From positions 1 through 30,120 of the forward strand of contig CAKSBI010000028.1 in assembly GCA_934437985.1 (NCBI GenBank): a DNA stretch of 30,120 nt, read 5' to 3'. The first letter of the stretch is position 1. Each line of letters opens with the position of its first letter. Below the pieces are notes generated by a model, which saw only the letters and a list, made by a program, of their open reading frames with translations, ran no database searches and was not told the origin of the DNA. Source of the stretch: an uncultured Lachnospiraceae bacterium (GTDB lineage: Bacteria; Bacillota; Clostridia; Lachnospirales; Lachnospiraceae). This document shows positions 22,838 to 30,120 of the stretch, piece by piece. The translations under genes and the position numbers were made by a program.

Positions 22838-25800
22838 ATGAATGTTGCGGAGCTTAATGCTGCGGTATCAGCACAGGGTATATATCCTGATGCAGGGTAC
22901 GGCGTCAGTTCCCTTGGTAATAAAGGAGATATTATTGAGGGGGTTGTCCGTAAGGTTTCAGATAAGGTTTCCATCGACTTTAATAGCAGGGAATTAGAAT
23001 TCCCCAGAACAGCAGTACAGGATGCCAGGGAAGGCAAAACTATCAAATTTCAGATCATGGATGTGTCAGATGACCGTATTGTATTAAAGGCTTTGGAAAG
23101 TCCGGGGGCTGCAGCCACAGAGCTGTCAGCAGGAATTGTGGGTACACAGCTTGAGACCGGAGTGACAGTCACAGACGCAGATAATCCATCGTCAGGGGAT
23201 ATCGCAGAGAATATTTATTCCAATATTGACAATATGACCGGTGAAGATGCCAGGGCGGCAGATCACGCACTTGATGGTTCGCATGCTGAGCTTGAGGAGT
23301 ACCGTGCCGAAGCTTTTGACAGACTGATTGAAGCAGTTAAAAGCATGAATGAGCTTAAGGATGCTGCAATTGAAGGATGGCAGGAGCGTGCAGGGGAGAT
23401 TACAAAGGCAATTGAAAGGGCTTCTGTTAAGAACAGGCTTCCGGATGGCATCAGCGGGGTGCTTGCCGAGTATTTTCTGAAATATGACATACCGGTTACA
23501 GATGAAAAGCTTGAACAGCTGGGCAATGCCTGTAACCAGCTTTCGGGAATAGGTAATGTGGATGACAGAACAATCAAATATATGCTGCAGTCAGAGCTTG
23601 CAATATCAATTTCCAACCTGTATAATGCCTCATTTATGGGCAGCAGTATAACAGTTAATTCGCAGGCTGATGAAGAAGTATTTGATGAGTTAAGGCCACA
23701 GGTTGAAAATATAATAAGCTGCTCAGGTTATACAGTAAGTAATGAGAGTATTGCACGAGCCAGATGGCTGTTTGCTAACAATATCCCAATCAATAAGGAG
23801 AACCTTGACAGGCAGAATGCTTTACTCGGACTTAAAGAAAACGGACCGGAAAGTCTTGATATATATGACAGGATGGTAAGCGCACTTGCTGTGGGGGCTG
23901 ACCCGGCAGAAGTTGATCTGTTTGATACACCGGATGCCGGCATCAGACAGCTGGTACAGGACATAAGGTCACTGGATGCGCAGACCATAGAGCTTGCCGT
24001 TGGTACGGATAGAATCATTAATATCAGCACATTGAAGAGCATTTGCACAGAATATAGTACTGCGGATGAGGAACAGAAGAAGCAGTATGACAATATAATG
24101 GATACAATGTCGGAAGATGTGAGGGTTATAACGGCAAGAAGGCAGTTAGAAGAGATAAGGCTCAGGATGACAATTGACAGTGCCAGAAGCCTTACTGCCA
24201 GGGGAATTGACATTGATACCACAAGGCTTTCTGATATAGTGGAAGAACTTAAGGCAATTGAGCGTGAAGCAATAAAGGATACATTGGCTGCACAGGGAAT
24301 GCAGGCAGACGAACAGGAAACGTCCATCATATCAACAGCAATGGAATACAGACGGTGTATTGCAGGGGCACCGGCATATGCAGCCGTGATGGCAAGGCAG
24401 CTTGATATCCGGGGTGAAGGTAATCTTACAGCTTACGCTGACATGTCAGTTGTGGAGACCGCAAGGGTACAAAGGGCAGAGAATGCATATGAGACTATGA
24501 TGACAGTTCCGAGAAGTGATCTGGGAGATTCCATTCAGAAAGCATTTGCTAATGTGGACAGCCTTATCAGTGCGAATGGACTTGAGGTTAATGATGTCAA
24601 CAGAAGAATCGTAAGAATGCTTGCCCATAATAATATGGCAATCAGCTCTGATAATATACAGATGATGCAGGATTATGATGCCAGGATGCAGTACATGCTT
24701 AAGGGCTTAACACCGGAGACCACATTTGAGATGATAAAGTCAGGTCATAATCCGCTTACAATGTCACTTGATGAACTTAATACAGTTATTAATGATATTA
24801 ACAGCAGTATGGGTGAGGAGCGCCGTGATGACGGTGAAAGCAGTTACAGCAGGTTTCTGTGGAAGCTCCAGAAGGAGAACCGTATAAGTGAAGAAGAGCG
24901 TAAGTCATATATCGGAATATGCAGGCTTGTCAGGCATGTTTCAAAAAATGATTCCGCAGCACTTGGGGCGGTAGTTAATTCGGGAATGGAGCTTACACTT
25001 AAGAATCTGATGACCGTAGTCCGGAGCAGAAGAGATGCCGGAATGGATGAGTATATTGATGATTCATATACCGGGCGCAGGAGGTCCGGGGATGCGCAGA
25101 CTATCGACAGTCAGGTTGCAAGTGCATTTGAATACAATGCTGCTATGCTGACGGAGGATGAGATATATGATATGATATCACCAACGGCACTTTATGATGC
25201 TGCAGGTGGTGATATTGACAATCTGCTTAATATGCCGTTAGATGAGCTTGCATCTAAGTTAAAAGAACAATCTTCAGGTGATGGCAGGATAGACAGGGAG
25301 TATTACGATAATCTTGCAAGAGAGATATCAGACGGAGTAAAAGAGCATGATGTAATGGAGTTTATAAAAGCATATGATCTTGAACCTTCAGTATTTACCC
25401 TTACGGTAGTAAGACAGATAATGGGCTCCGGCCAGACTGTATTTTCAGATATGCTTGGAATTGCAAAAGAGCAGGATGATAATACATATGGCAGTAAGGC
25501 TTATGAATATGAGGAAGCGGTGGAAGGTCTTTTAGACGCCCTTACTGATGATGAATCAATGAGGAAGCAGAACGAAAAGGCGGCAGCCGCAGCAAAGAGC
25601 CTGTTAGAATCAGGTGAGAGCGGAGTTCTTAAGGATGAGGATCTGTACAGGTTAAGAACTCTGAACTCAGGAATAAGGCTGAACAGGCTGCTGTCAGACA
25701 GAAGGACGTATGAGATACCTATTGCAACGGACTCCGGAATAACTAATATTAATCTGACACTTGTGTCAGGCGGTACGTCAGAAAAGGGAATGGTTAATAT

Positions 25801-26107
25801 CCGGATGAATTCTGAAAAGTATGGCAATATGATGGTAGAATACAGAATCCAGGGGAACAGGCTCCAGGGGCTTATACTTACACAAAGCAGGGCTGAGGGA
25901 ATAGAAGACCTGTATAATGATGTCAGTGAAGCAGCGAAGGAATGTGGATATGAAGTTGTTTCCATAAACAGGGCAGTACACAATGTTACAGGTTCATTTA
26001 CACCGGATTCAGTAATACAGAGGGACACAGGTGGCATGACAGCAGATACATCCGGATTATACCGGCTGTCAAAGAATATAATACATAAAATAAGCAGCAG
26101 ATTATAG
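22838..26107 (+). CDS. Very large FliK-like protein of the flagellin operon (DUF6240-type)
   Basis: This 1,089-residue protein has no signal peptide or membrane helix. I prefer ATG 22838, with gggaga seven bases upstream, to the in-frame ATG at 22823, which has no site. The N terminus (about 25-75; GDIIEGVVRKVSDKVSIDFNS ... TIKFQIMDVSDDRIVLKA) resembles the N-terminal beta-barrel of FliK-type proteins. The long middle is helical with repeated segments of the form LxxxNIPINKENL (KYDIPVTDEKL, ANNIPINKENL, HNNMAISSDNI). The end (about 930-1050; IPIATDSGITNINLTLV, MVNIRMNSEKYGNMMVEYRI, LYNDVSEAAKECGYEVVSI) has the strand-helix pattern of the FliK C-terminal domain. It lies 21 bp before flagellin. 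A hook-length or export-gate role is plausible but inferred. The DUF6240 name is from memory. Confidence 0.75.
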   Translation: MNVAELNAAVSAQGIYPDAGYGVSSLGNKGDIIEGVVRKVSDKVSIDFNSRELEFPRTAVQDAREGKTIKFQIMDVSDDRIVLKALESPGAAATELSAGIVGTQLETGVTVTDADNPSSGDIAENIYSNIDNMTGEDARAADHALDGSHAELEEYRAEAFDRLIEAVKSMNELKDAAIEGWQERAGEITKAIERASVKNRLPDGISGVLAEYFLKYDIPVTDEKLEQLGNACNQLSGIGNVDDRTIKYMLQSELAISISNLYNASFMGSSITVNSQADEEVFDELRPQVENIISCSGYTVSNESIARARWLFANNIPINKENLDRQNALLGLKENGPESLDIYDRMVSALAVGADPAEVDLFDTPDAGIRQLVQDIRSLDAQTIELAVGTDRIINISTLKSICTEYSTADEEQKKQYDNIMDTMSEDVRVITARRQLEEIRLRMTIDSARSLTARGIDIDTTRLSDIVEELKAIEREAIKDTLAAQGMQADEQETSIISTAMEYRRCIAGAPAYAAVMARQLDIRGEGNLTAYADMSVVETARVQRAENAYETMMTVPRSDLGDSIQKAFANVDSLISANGLEVNDVNRRIVRMLAHNNMAISSDNIQMMQDYDARMQYMLKGLTPETTFEMIKSGHNPLTMSLDELNTVINDINSSMGEERRDDGESSYSRFLWKLQKENRISEEERKSYIGICRLVRHVSKNDSAALGAVVNSGMELTLKNLMTVVRSRRDAGMDEYIDDSYTGRRRSGDAQTIDSQVASAFEYNAAMLTEDEIYDMISPTALYDAAGGDIDNLLNMPLDELASKLKEQSSGDGRIDREYYDNLAREISDGVKEHDVMEFIKAYDLEPSVFTLTVVRQIMGSGQTVFSDMLGIAKEQDDNTYGSKAYEYEEAVEGLLDALTDDESMRKQNEKAAAAAKSLLESGESGVLKDEDLYRLRTLNSGIRLNRLLSDRRTYEIPIATDSGITNINLTLVSGGTSEKGMVNIRMNSEKYGNMMVEYRIQGNRLQGLILTQSRAEGIEDLYNDVSEAAKECGYEVVSINRAVHNVTGSFTPDSVIQRDTGGMTADTSGLYRLSKNIIHKISSRL

Positions 26108-26128
26108 AACTAGAAAGGACGAGGACAT

Positions 26129-27541
26129 ATGAAAATTAATCATAACATATCAGCATTATCAACTAACACACATCTTGCATCAGTTAACGACAGACTTTCA
26201 GCAAGTCTTGAAAAGTTAAGTTCAGGTTACAGGATTAATAAGGCGGCTGATGACTCTGCAGGAATGGCTATATCCCAGAAAATGAAGTCGCAGATCAGGG
26301 GTCTTGACCAGGCTTCACGTAACGCTGCGGATGGTATATCACTTATCCAGACGGCAGAGGGAGCCCTTAGTGAGACAGAATCGATACTCCAGAGGATGAG
26401 GGAGCTGTCAGTCCAGGCATCTAATGATACTAATACGATTGAAGACAGAAAAGCCATCCAGAAGGAGATAGACCAGCTTAGGGATGAGATTAACAGAATA
26501 TCTGAGACAACTGAATTTAACACGAAAACCCTATTGGACGGAAGCTGTGAGCGTAAGACATATTCCAATAATACCAAGGTTAATATTATCTCAATGTCAG
26601 ATGAGGTTGAGGTAAAAGACTATAAGATAACCGGTGTTGTTGCGGGAACACAGGCAAGTGTTACAAGTGGAAGCCTCGGAACTGCGCTGGCAGGCGGTGG
26701 AACAGTAACAAAAGACATGGCAGGAGTTATTAACATCAATGGTGAGGATGTTAAGATAAATGAGGGTGATTCACTTGCTGACGTATACGAGAAGCTTCGT
26801 AACAAGTGTGATGATCTTAACATAGAGCTTCAGCCAATGAAGGCAGGAGCCGAGGCATCGATCGATGATGCGGATTCATTGATGTTTACAACAAAGAGAT
26901 ACGGGGTGAGCCAGCACATTGATATATATTCCAATAACACAGAGCTTTCTGCTGCACTTGGTATCGGAAGCTCACTAAGCTCAAGGGGTACAGATGCCAC
27001 AATAACACTTGGTGACGGATTTTCAACAACAGCTACATACAGGGCTGATGGAAATGATGTGTATGTGTCAGATAATAGCGGATTTGAAATGAAGATTAAT
27101 CTTTTAGAGGGAGCAGGGGATGCAACCCTTACAGTTCTTGATGCAGGATATATAACTCTCCAGATTGGGGCTAATGAAGGCCAGACGGTAGATGTTAATA
27201 TCCCGGAGGTTTCAACTGCTACACTTGGGATAGATCTTTTAAATGTATGTACAAGGGATGGTGCAGGCGAAGCAATAACATTACTTGATGCTGCAATAAG
27301 TGAGGTATCTAATATAAGAGCCAAGCTCGGTGCATACCAGAACAGACTTGAATCTGCTATCCGGAGCCTGGACATTTCATCAATGAATCTTACGGAAGCC
27401 GAGTCGAGAATTGAAGATGTTGACATGGCTGAGGAAATGACCCAGCTTACGCAGCTCCAGGTGCTTTCCCAGGCAGGAACTTCAATGCTTTCAGAGGCTA
27501 ATAACAAGCCGCAGATGATTTTATCATTACTTCAGTCATAA
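26129..27541 (+). CDS. fliC: Flagellin
   Basis: This 470-residue protein has the conserved D0/D1 ends of flagellin: MKINHNISALSTNTHLASVN, KLSSGYRINKAADDSAGMAI and NAADGISLIQTAEGALSE at the N side, and AIRSLDISSMNLTEAESRIEDVDMA ... NNKPQMILSLLQS at the C side. The central insert (about 145-370) contains a hook-IN-like segment, GVININGEDVKINEGDSLAD (about 199-218), of the kind found in FliD and FlgK, and LQIGANEGQTVDVNIPE (about 344-360). Three Cys (140, 227, 374) occur, which is unusual for flagellin. The gene has aaaggacgagg upstream and no promoter of its own in the 21-bp gap, so it is read with the preceding gene. Confidence 0.96.
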   Translation: MKINHNISALSTNTHLASVNDRLSASLEKLSSGYRINKAADDSAGMAISQKMKSQIRGLDQASRNAADGISLIQTAEGALSETESILQRMRELSVQASNDTNTIEDRKAIQKEIDQLRDEINRISETTEFNTKTLLDGSCERKTYSNNTKVNIISMSDEVEVKDYKITGVVAGTQASVTSGSLGTALAGGGTVTKDMAGVININGEDVKINEGDSLADVYEKLRNKCDDLNIELQPMKAGAEASIDDADSLMFTTKRYGVSQHIDIYSNNTELSAALGIGSSLSSRGTDATITLGDGFSTTATYRADGNDVYVSDNSGFEMKINLLEGAGDATLTVLDAGYITLQIGANEGQTVDVNIPEVSTATLGIDLLNVCTRDGAGEAITLLDAAISEVSNIRAKLGAYQNRLESAIRSLDISSMNLTEAESRIEDVDMAEEMTQLTQLQVLSQAGTSMLSEANNKPQMILSLLQS

Positions 27542-27561
27542 TGAAAAAGGAGGCGGCATAA

Positions 27562-28041
27562 ATGACAGATGAGGAAGTACAGGCATTTTCGCTCAGGGTT
27601 ACCCAGGCTAACCAGTCTGAACTTACAGTCATTACTTATGAGATTATATTAAAGTACATAGCAGATGCAATAAGCTCAATTAGTGAAAATGATATTGACA
27701 GTTATGTTATATACAATACAAAAGCCAGGGAATTCTTAAGAGAGCTTATGGCGGCATTAACATATACGGATGAGGTATCATATAATCTTATAAGGATATA
27801 TAGTTATGTACACGGTCTGCTTGTTAAAGCCGGGTATGATAAAGATAAAAGCAAGCTTGAGACAGCATCCGGGATGCTTAATACATTACTGGTGGCATTC
27901 AGGAAGGTTGCAGAAAATGATACTTCTTCACCGGTGATGATGAATACCCAGCAGGTATATGCAGGCCTTACGTATGGTAAAGGATATCTGAATGAGACAA
28001 CACTTGATAATAATATAACAGGAAGGGGCTTCCAGGCATAA
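27562..28041 (+). CDS. fliS: FliS-like flagellar export chaperone
   Basis: This 159-residue, all-helical protein begins MTDEEVQAFSLRVTQANQSELTVITYEIILKYIADAI and continues through the pattern AREFLRELMAALTY ... SYNLIRIYSYVHGLL ... LETASGMLNTLLVAFRKV, as expected for FliS, the flagellin-specific chaperone. The N-terminal half is divergent from textbook FliS, and about 35 extra residues follow the last helix (VYAGLTYGKGYLNETTLDNN). It lies 20 bp after flagellin with aaaaggagg before the ATG. Position and fold support the assignment. Confidence 0.8.
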   Translation: MTDEEVQAFSLRVTQANQSELTVITYEIILKYIADAISSISENDIDSYVIYNTKAREFLRELMAALTYTDEVSYNLIRIYSYVHGLLVKAGYDKDKSKLETASGMLNTLLVAFRKVAENDTSSPVMMNTQQVYAGLTYGKGYLNETTLDNNITGRGFQA

Positions 28042-28096
28042 GGGAGCTTAGAAGTCACATAACCAGAATAAAAGCAAAGCCTTGGAGGATGGGTAT

Positions 28097-29599
28097 ATGA
28101 GTAAATATAACTGGCAGAGGGCAGCAGGTGTTTTAATGCCCATAAGCAGTCTGCCATCACCATATGGAATTGGAACACTTGGAAAGAAAGCCTATGAATT
28201 TGCTGACTGGCTTAAAAAGGCCGGACAGACTTACTGGCAGGTACTCCCGGTTGGACCGACGGGACTTGGAGACAGCCCCTATCAGTCATTTTCGGCATTT
28301 GCCGGTAATCCGTATTTTATCGACCTGGATATACTTATTGAAGAGGGACTGCTCACAAAAGCAGATGTTGATGGCGTTACGTGGGGTATCAGTGACGACC
28401 AGACAGATTATGGACTTGTATATTCAGGACGTTTTGATGTGTTAAAGAAGGCTTATTCTAAAAGTCATCACAGAAGCAACGTCAGATACCATGAATTTAT
28501 AAGCAGACAGAAGTTCTGGATTGAAGAATATGCCTTGTATATGGCCCTTAAGGCTCATTTTGACAACAGCTCCTGGCTTGAATGGGATGAAGATATCAGA
28601 TTCAGGGAGAAGGATGCCCTGAACAGATACAGGAATGAGCTTCGTGAAGAGACAGACTTCTGGAAGTTCTGTCAGTTCAAGTTTTATGAGCAGTGGGAAA
28701 AGCTTAAGACATATGTCAATAATCTTGGTATTAAGATAATAGGTGACATCCCGCTGTATATGTCATTAGACAGTGCGGATGTGTGGGCATATAATGACTT
28801 GTTTCAGATGGATGATGAGAGAAGACCGCTATGTGTGGCAGGTGTTCCGCCGGATTGCTTTTCAGCTGACGGACAGCTCTGGGGTAATCCGATATATGAC
28901 TGGGATGTCATGGAAAAAGAGAATTTTAACTGGTGGCGCAAAAGGATAGAAGGCTGTGCTGCGTTGTATGATATTATACGTATAGATCATTTTATTGGAA
29001 TTGTCAGGTATTATTCGATACCGGCAGGAATGAAGGATGCTAAGATCGGTGACTGGCGTGAGGGTCCCGGTGAGAAGCTTACCGGACTTATTGAAGAGGC
29101 ATCAGGCGGTGCGGGTATTATAGCGGAGGACCTTGGTGTTATCGTTCCGGAGGTAAGGGCGCTTATTGATAAAATGGAATGGCCGGGAATGAAGATTCTT
29201 GAATTTGCATTTGAGGAAAATCCGGCTAACGAATACCTTCCGCATAATTTTAAGAACAGTAACTGTGTGCTTTATGGTGGAACTCATGATAATGATACAA
29301 TCAGGGGATATGTTGATAAAGTACCGTCATGGCAGCTGAGGCATATATATGATTATCTTGGAGTGGATAACATCCATGCTGTACATAAGGCAATGATAAA
29401 ATGCGGTTATGCAAGTATTGCGGCAACTGCCATATATCAGATGCAGGATATACTGGGACTTGGCGGGGATGCGCGTATGAATGAGCCTTCAACTGTAGGC
29501 CATAACTGGAAATGGAGGCTTAAGGCTGAGGAATTAAAGGACAGCGATGCCGTGTGGCTTATGAGACAGACACAGATATATGGCAGGCTTACATATTAG
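28097..29599 (+). CDS. malQ: 4-alpha-glucanotransferase
   Basis: This 500-residue glycoside hydrolase family 77 enzyme disproportionates maltodextrins. Conserved stretches include AAGVLMPISSLPSPYGIG (start), WQVLPVGPTGLGDSPYQSFSAFAGN, IIGDIPLYMSLDSADVWA, GVPPDCFSADGQLWGNPIYDW, the nucleophile segment IIRIDHFIGI, the acid/base E in IIAEDLGVI, and YGGTHDNDTIRGY. The start is ATG 28097 with ggagg eight bases upstream; the in-frame TTG at 28082 is rejected. It follows fliS after 55 bp without a visible terminator, so it may be co-transcribed with the flagellar genes. No other glycogen gene is near. Confidence 0.96.
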   Translation: MSKYNWQRAAGVLMPISSLPSPYGIGTLGKKAYEFADWLKKAGQTYWQVLPVGPTGLGDSPYQSFSAFAGNPYFIDLDILIEEGLLTKADVDGVTWGISDDQTDYGLVYSGRFDVLKKAYSKSHHRSNVRYHEFISRQKFWIEEYALYMALKAHFDNSSWLEWDEDIRFREKDALNRYRNELREETDFWKFCQFKFYEQWEKLKTYVNNLGIKIIGDIPLYMSLDSADVWAYNDLFQMDDERRPLCVAGVPPDCFSADGQLWGNPIYDWDVMEKENFNWWRKRIEGCAALYDIIRIDHFIGIVRYYSIPAGMKDAKIGDWREGPGEKLTGLIEEASGGAGIIAEDLGVIVPEVRALIDKMEWPGMKILEFAFEENPANEYLPHNFKNSNCVLYGGTHDNDTIRGYVDKVPSWQLRHIYDYLGVDNIHAVHKAMIKCGYASIAATAIYQMQDILGLGGDARMNEPSTVGHNWKWRLKAEELKDSDAVWLMRQTQIYGRLTY

Positions 29600-29607
29600 T
29601 CTGGTTT

Positions 29608-29853
29608 TTATGATACTGACTGGCTCTGGCTGGCGGCATCGGCAGTCATAAGCTGGCGCATCTGGTTAATGAGGTATTTATACCTGTGATCCGCTGAATT
29701 AATTTCGTATATATAACAATCTATGAGATCAGGATCAGACACATACTGGAATTTGCTGTATGCATTTTCGAGAGTTTGTCTGGTTCTTTTTATATCCTCA
29801 AGCAGCATTCGTTTCTGGCGTATGATATCCGGGTTATTTTTTGATTTTCTCAT
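29608..29853 (-). CDS. DUF2508 family protein (YaaL-like)
   Basis: This 81-residue helical protein matches DUF2508: LLEDIKRTRQTLENAYSKFQYVSDPDLIDCYIYEINSADHRYKYLINQM. The start is ATG 29853, with AGAAGGAG nine bases upstream; the ATG at 29862 abuts that site and is unlikely. In many Firmicutes the family sits beside recR and a bofA gene, which are not visible here. It converges on malQ with only 8 bp between the stop codons and no clear terminator. Function unknown. Confidence 0.85.
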   Translation of the reverse strand: MRKSKNNPDIIRQKRMLLEDIKRTRQTLENAYSKFQYVSDPDLIDCYIYEINSADHRYKYLINQMRQLMTADAASQSQSVS

Positions 29854-29997
29854 AATTGGCATCTCCTTCTGAGTTCAGATCCTTAAGGGTTATACAATAA
29901 TAGTTTCCATATATTGTGATTAATATTCTTTGATAAATATTTTTTCTTAAAAATAGAGTGTTTTTTGTCTGGATTGAACAACAGGTAATACCGGATT

Positions 29998-30026
29998 TTG
30001 TGCAAACTAACATAATAAATTATATT
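29998..30026 (+). promoter_or_regulatory. Possible promoter of the gene entering at the right edge
   Basis: TTGTGC (29998-30003), 17 nt, TATATT (30021-30026). AACTAAC, a half of the DtxR-type operator, lies in the spacer (30005-30011), and the 12-mer TTGATAAATATT seen at the iron promoters recurs at 29930-29941. The full boxes are not present. Confidence 0.35.
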
Positions 30027-30052
30027 TTTGGCATAAAGGAGGGAATATTTTT

Positions 30053-30120
30053 GTGCAGGACAGCTATATTATTGTAAGTAATTTTGGTTATATTTTTTGT
30101 CCGACATATATTGACTTGCA
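30053..30120 (+). CDS. Start of an unknown gene, cut by the window edge
   Basis: GTG at 30053 opens a frame of 22 codons (start VQDSYIIVSNFGYIFCPTYI) that is still open at the end of the window. AAAGGAGGG (30036-30043) lies nine bases upstream, a strong ribosome site. Too little is visible to name a family. Confidence 0.45.
   Translation, partial: MQDSYIIVSNFGYIFCPTYIDL

Noticed and set aside
23728..24330. 200-codon minus-strand frame inside the large flagellar gene
   Set aside because: It is Ser/Leu/Ile-rich shadow sequence from the reverse of Glu/Asp/Arg codons; the plus-strand frame is clearly coding.
1..30120. CRISPR arrays, tRNA and rRNA genes, and prophage genes
   Set aside because: No regularly spaced repeats, cloverleaf with CCA-type end, rRNA sequence or phage structural genes were found by eye on either strand.

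Overview
The window looks like a chromosomal segment from a flagellated, low-to-mid GC Gram-positive anaerobe of the Clostridia, most likely a Lachnospiraceae-type gut bacterium. The reasons are the AGGAGG-type ribosome binding sites, the clostridial form of the Feo locus (FeoA, FeoB, a Cys-rich FeoB-associated peptide and a DUF3793 protein), an LTA-synthase-like protein, and flagellin followed directly by a FliS-like chaperone. The family call is inference; no rRNA or tRNA is present to fix it.

Layout. 1-219: tail of a TnpB gene with its overlapping right-end/omegaRNA-like hairpin, then a terminator. 270-8800: an iron-homeostasis island. It holds a 35-residue membrane peptide with a MacB/FtsX-type ABC exporter, a convergent DtxR-family repressor, a flavodoxin plus DUF3793 pair, feoA, feoB, the FeoB-associated peptide and an 85-residue Fur-like protein that has only the winged helix. 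Near-palindromes of the form GTTAGTT-2nt-AACTAAC sit in front of the exporter, the flavodoxin, feoA and feoB, so the units look like one DtxR regulon. Fur-type 7-1-7 boxes occur before the exporter and feoA as well. 8850-13450: a secreted Fn3-type protein, and on the minus strand an LtaS-like membrane sulfatase-fold enzyme with an extra C-terminal Ig-like domain. 13630-18700: luxS, sbcD-sbcC, an unknown gene and a NUDIX C-terminal remnant. 18796-22690: mgtE (minus), an ArsB/NhaD-type permease and a DegV protein. 22718-29600: a flagellar unit opened by a sigma-D-like promoter, with a very large FliK-like protein, flagellin and a FliS-like chaperone, followed by malQ. 29608-30120: a DUF2508 gene (minus) and the start of an unknown gene that runs off the end.

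How it fits together. The most coherent system is iron handling. A DtxR-family repressor, with a metal site that mixes MntR-type and DtxR-type residues, probably controls Fe(II) import (FeoAB), replacement of ferredoxin by flavodoxin under iron shortage, DUF3793, and an uncharacterised exporter with an unusual period-4 aromatic repeat domain. The Cys-rich, winged-helix-only Fur relative at the end of the feo operon occupies the place that FeoC holds in enterobacteria. The rest is housekeeping or envelope and motility biology, with some oddities: three cysteines and a hook-IN-like segment in the flagellin, and a 1,089-residue protein next to it.
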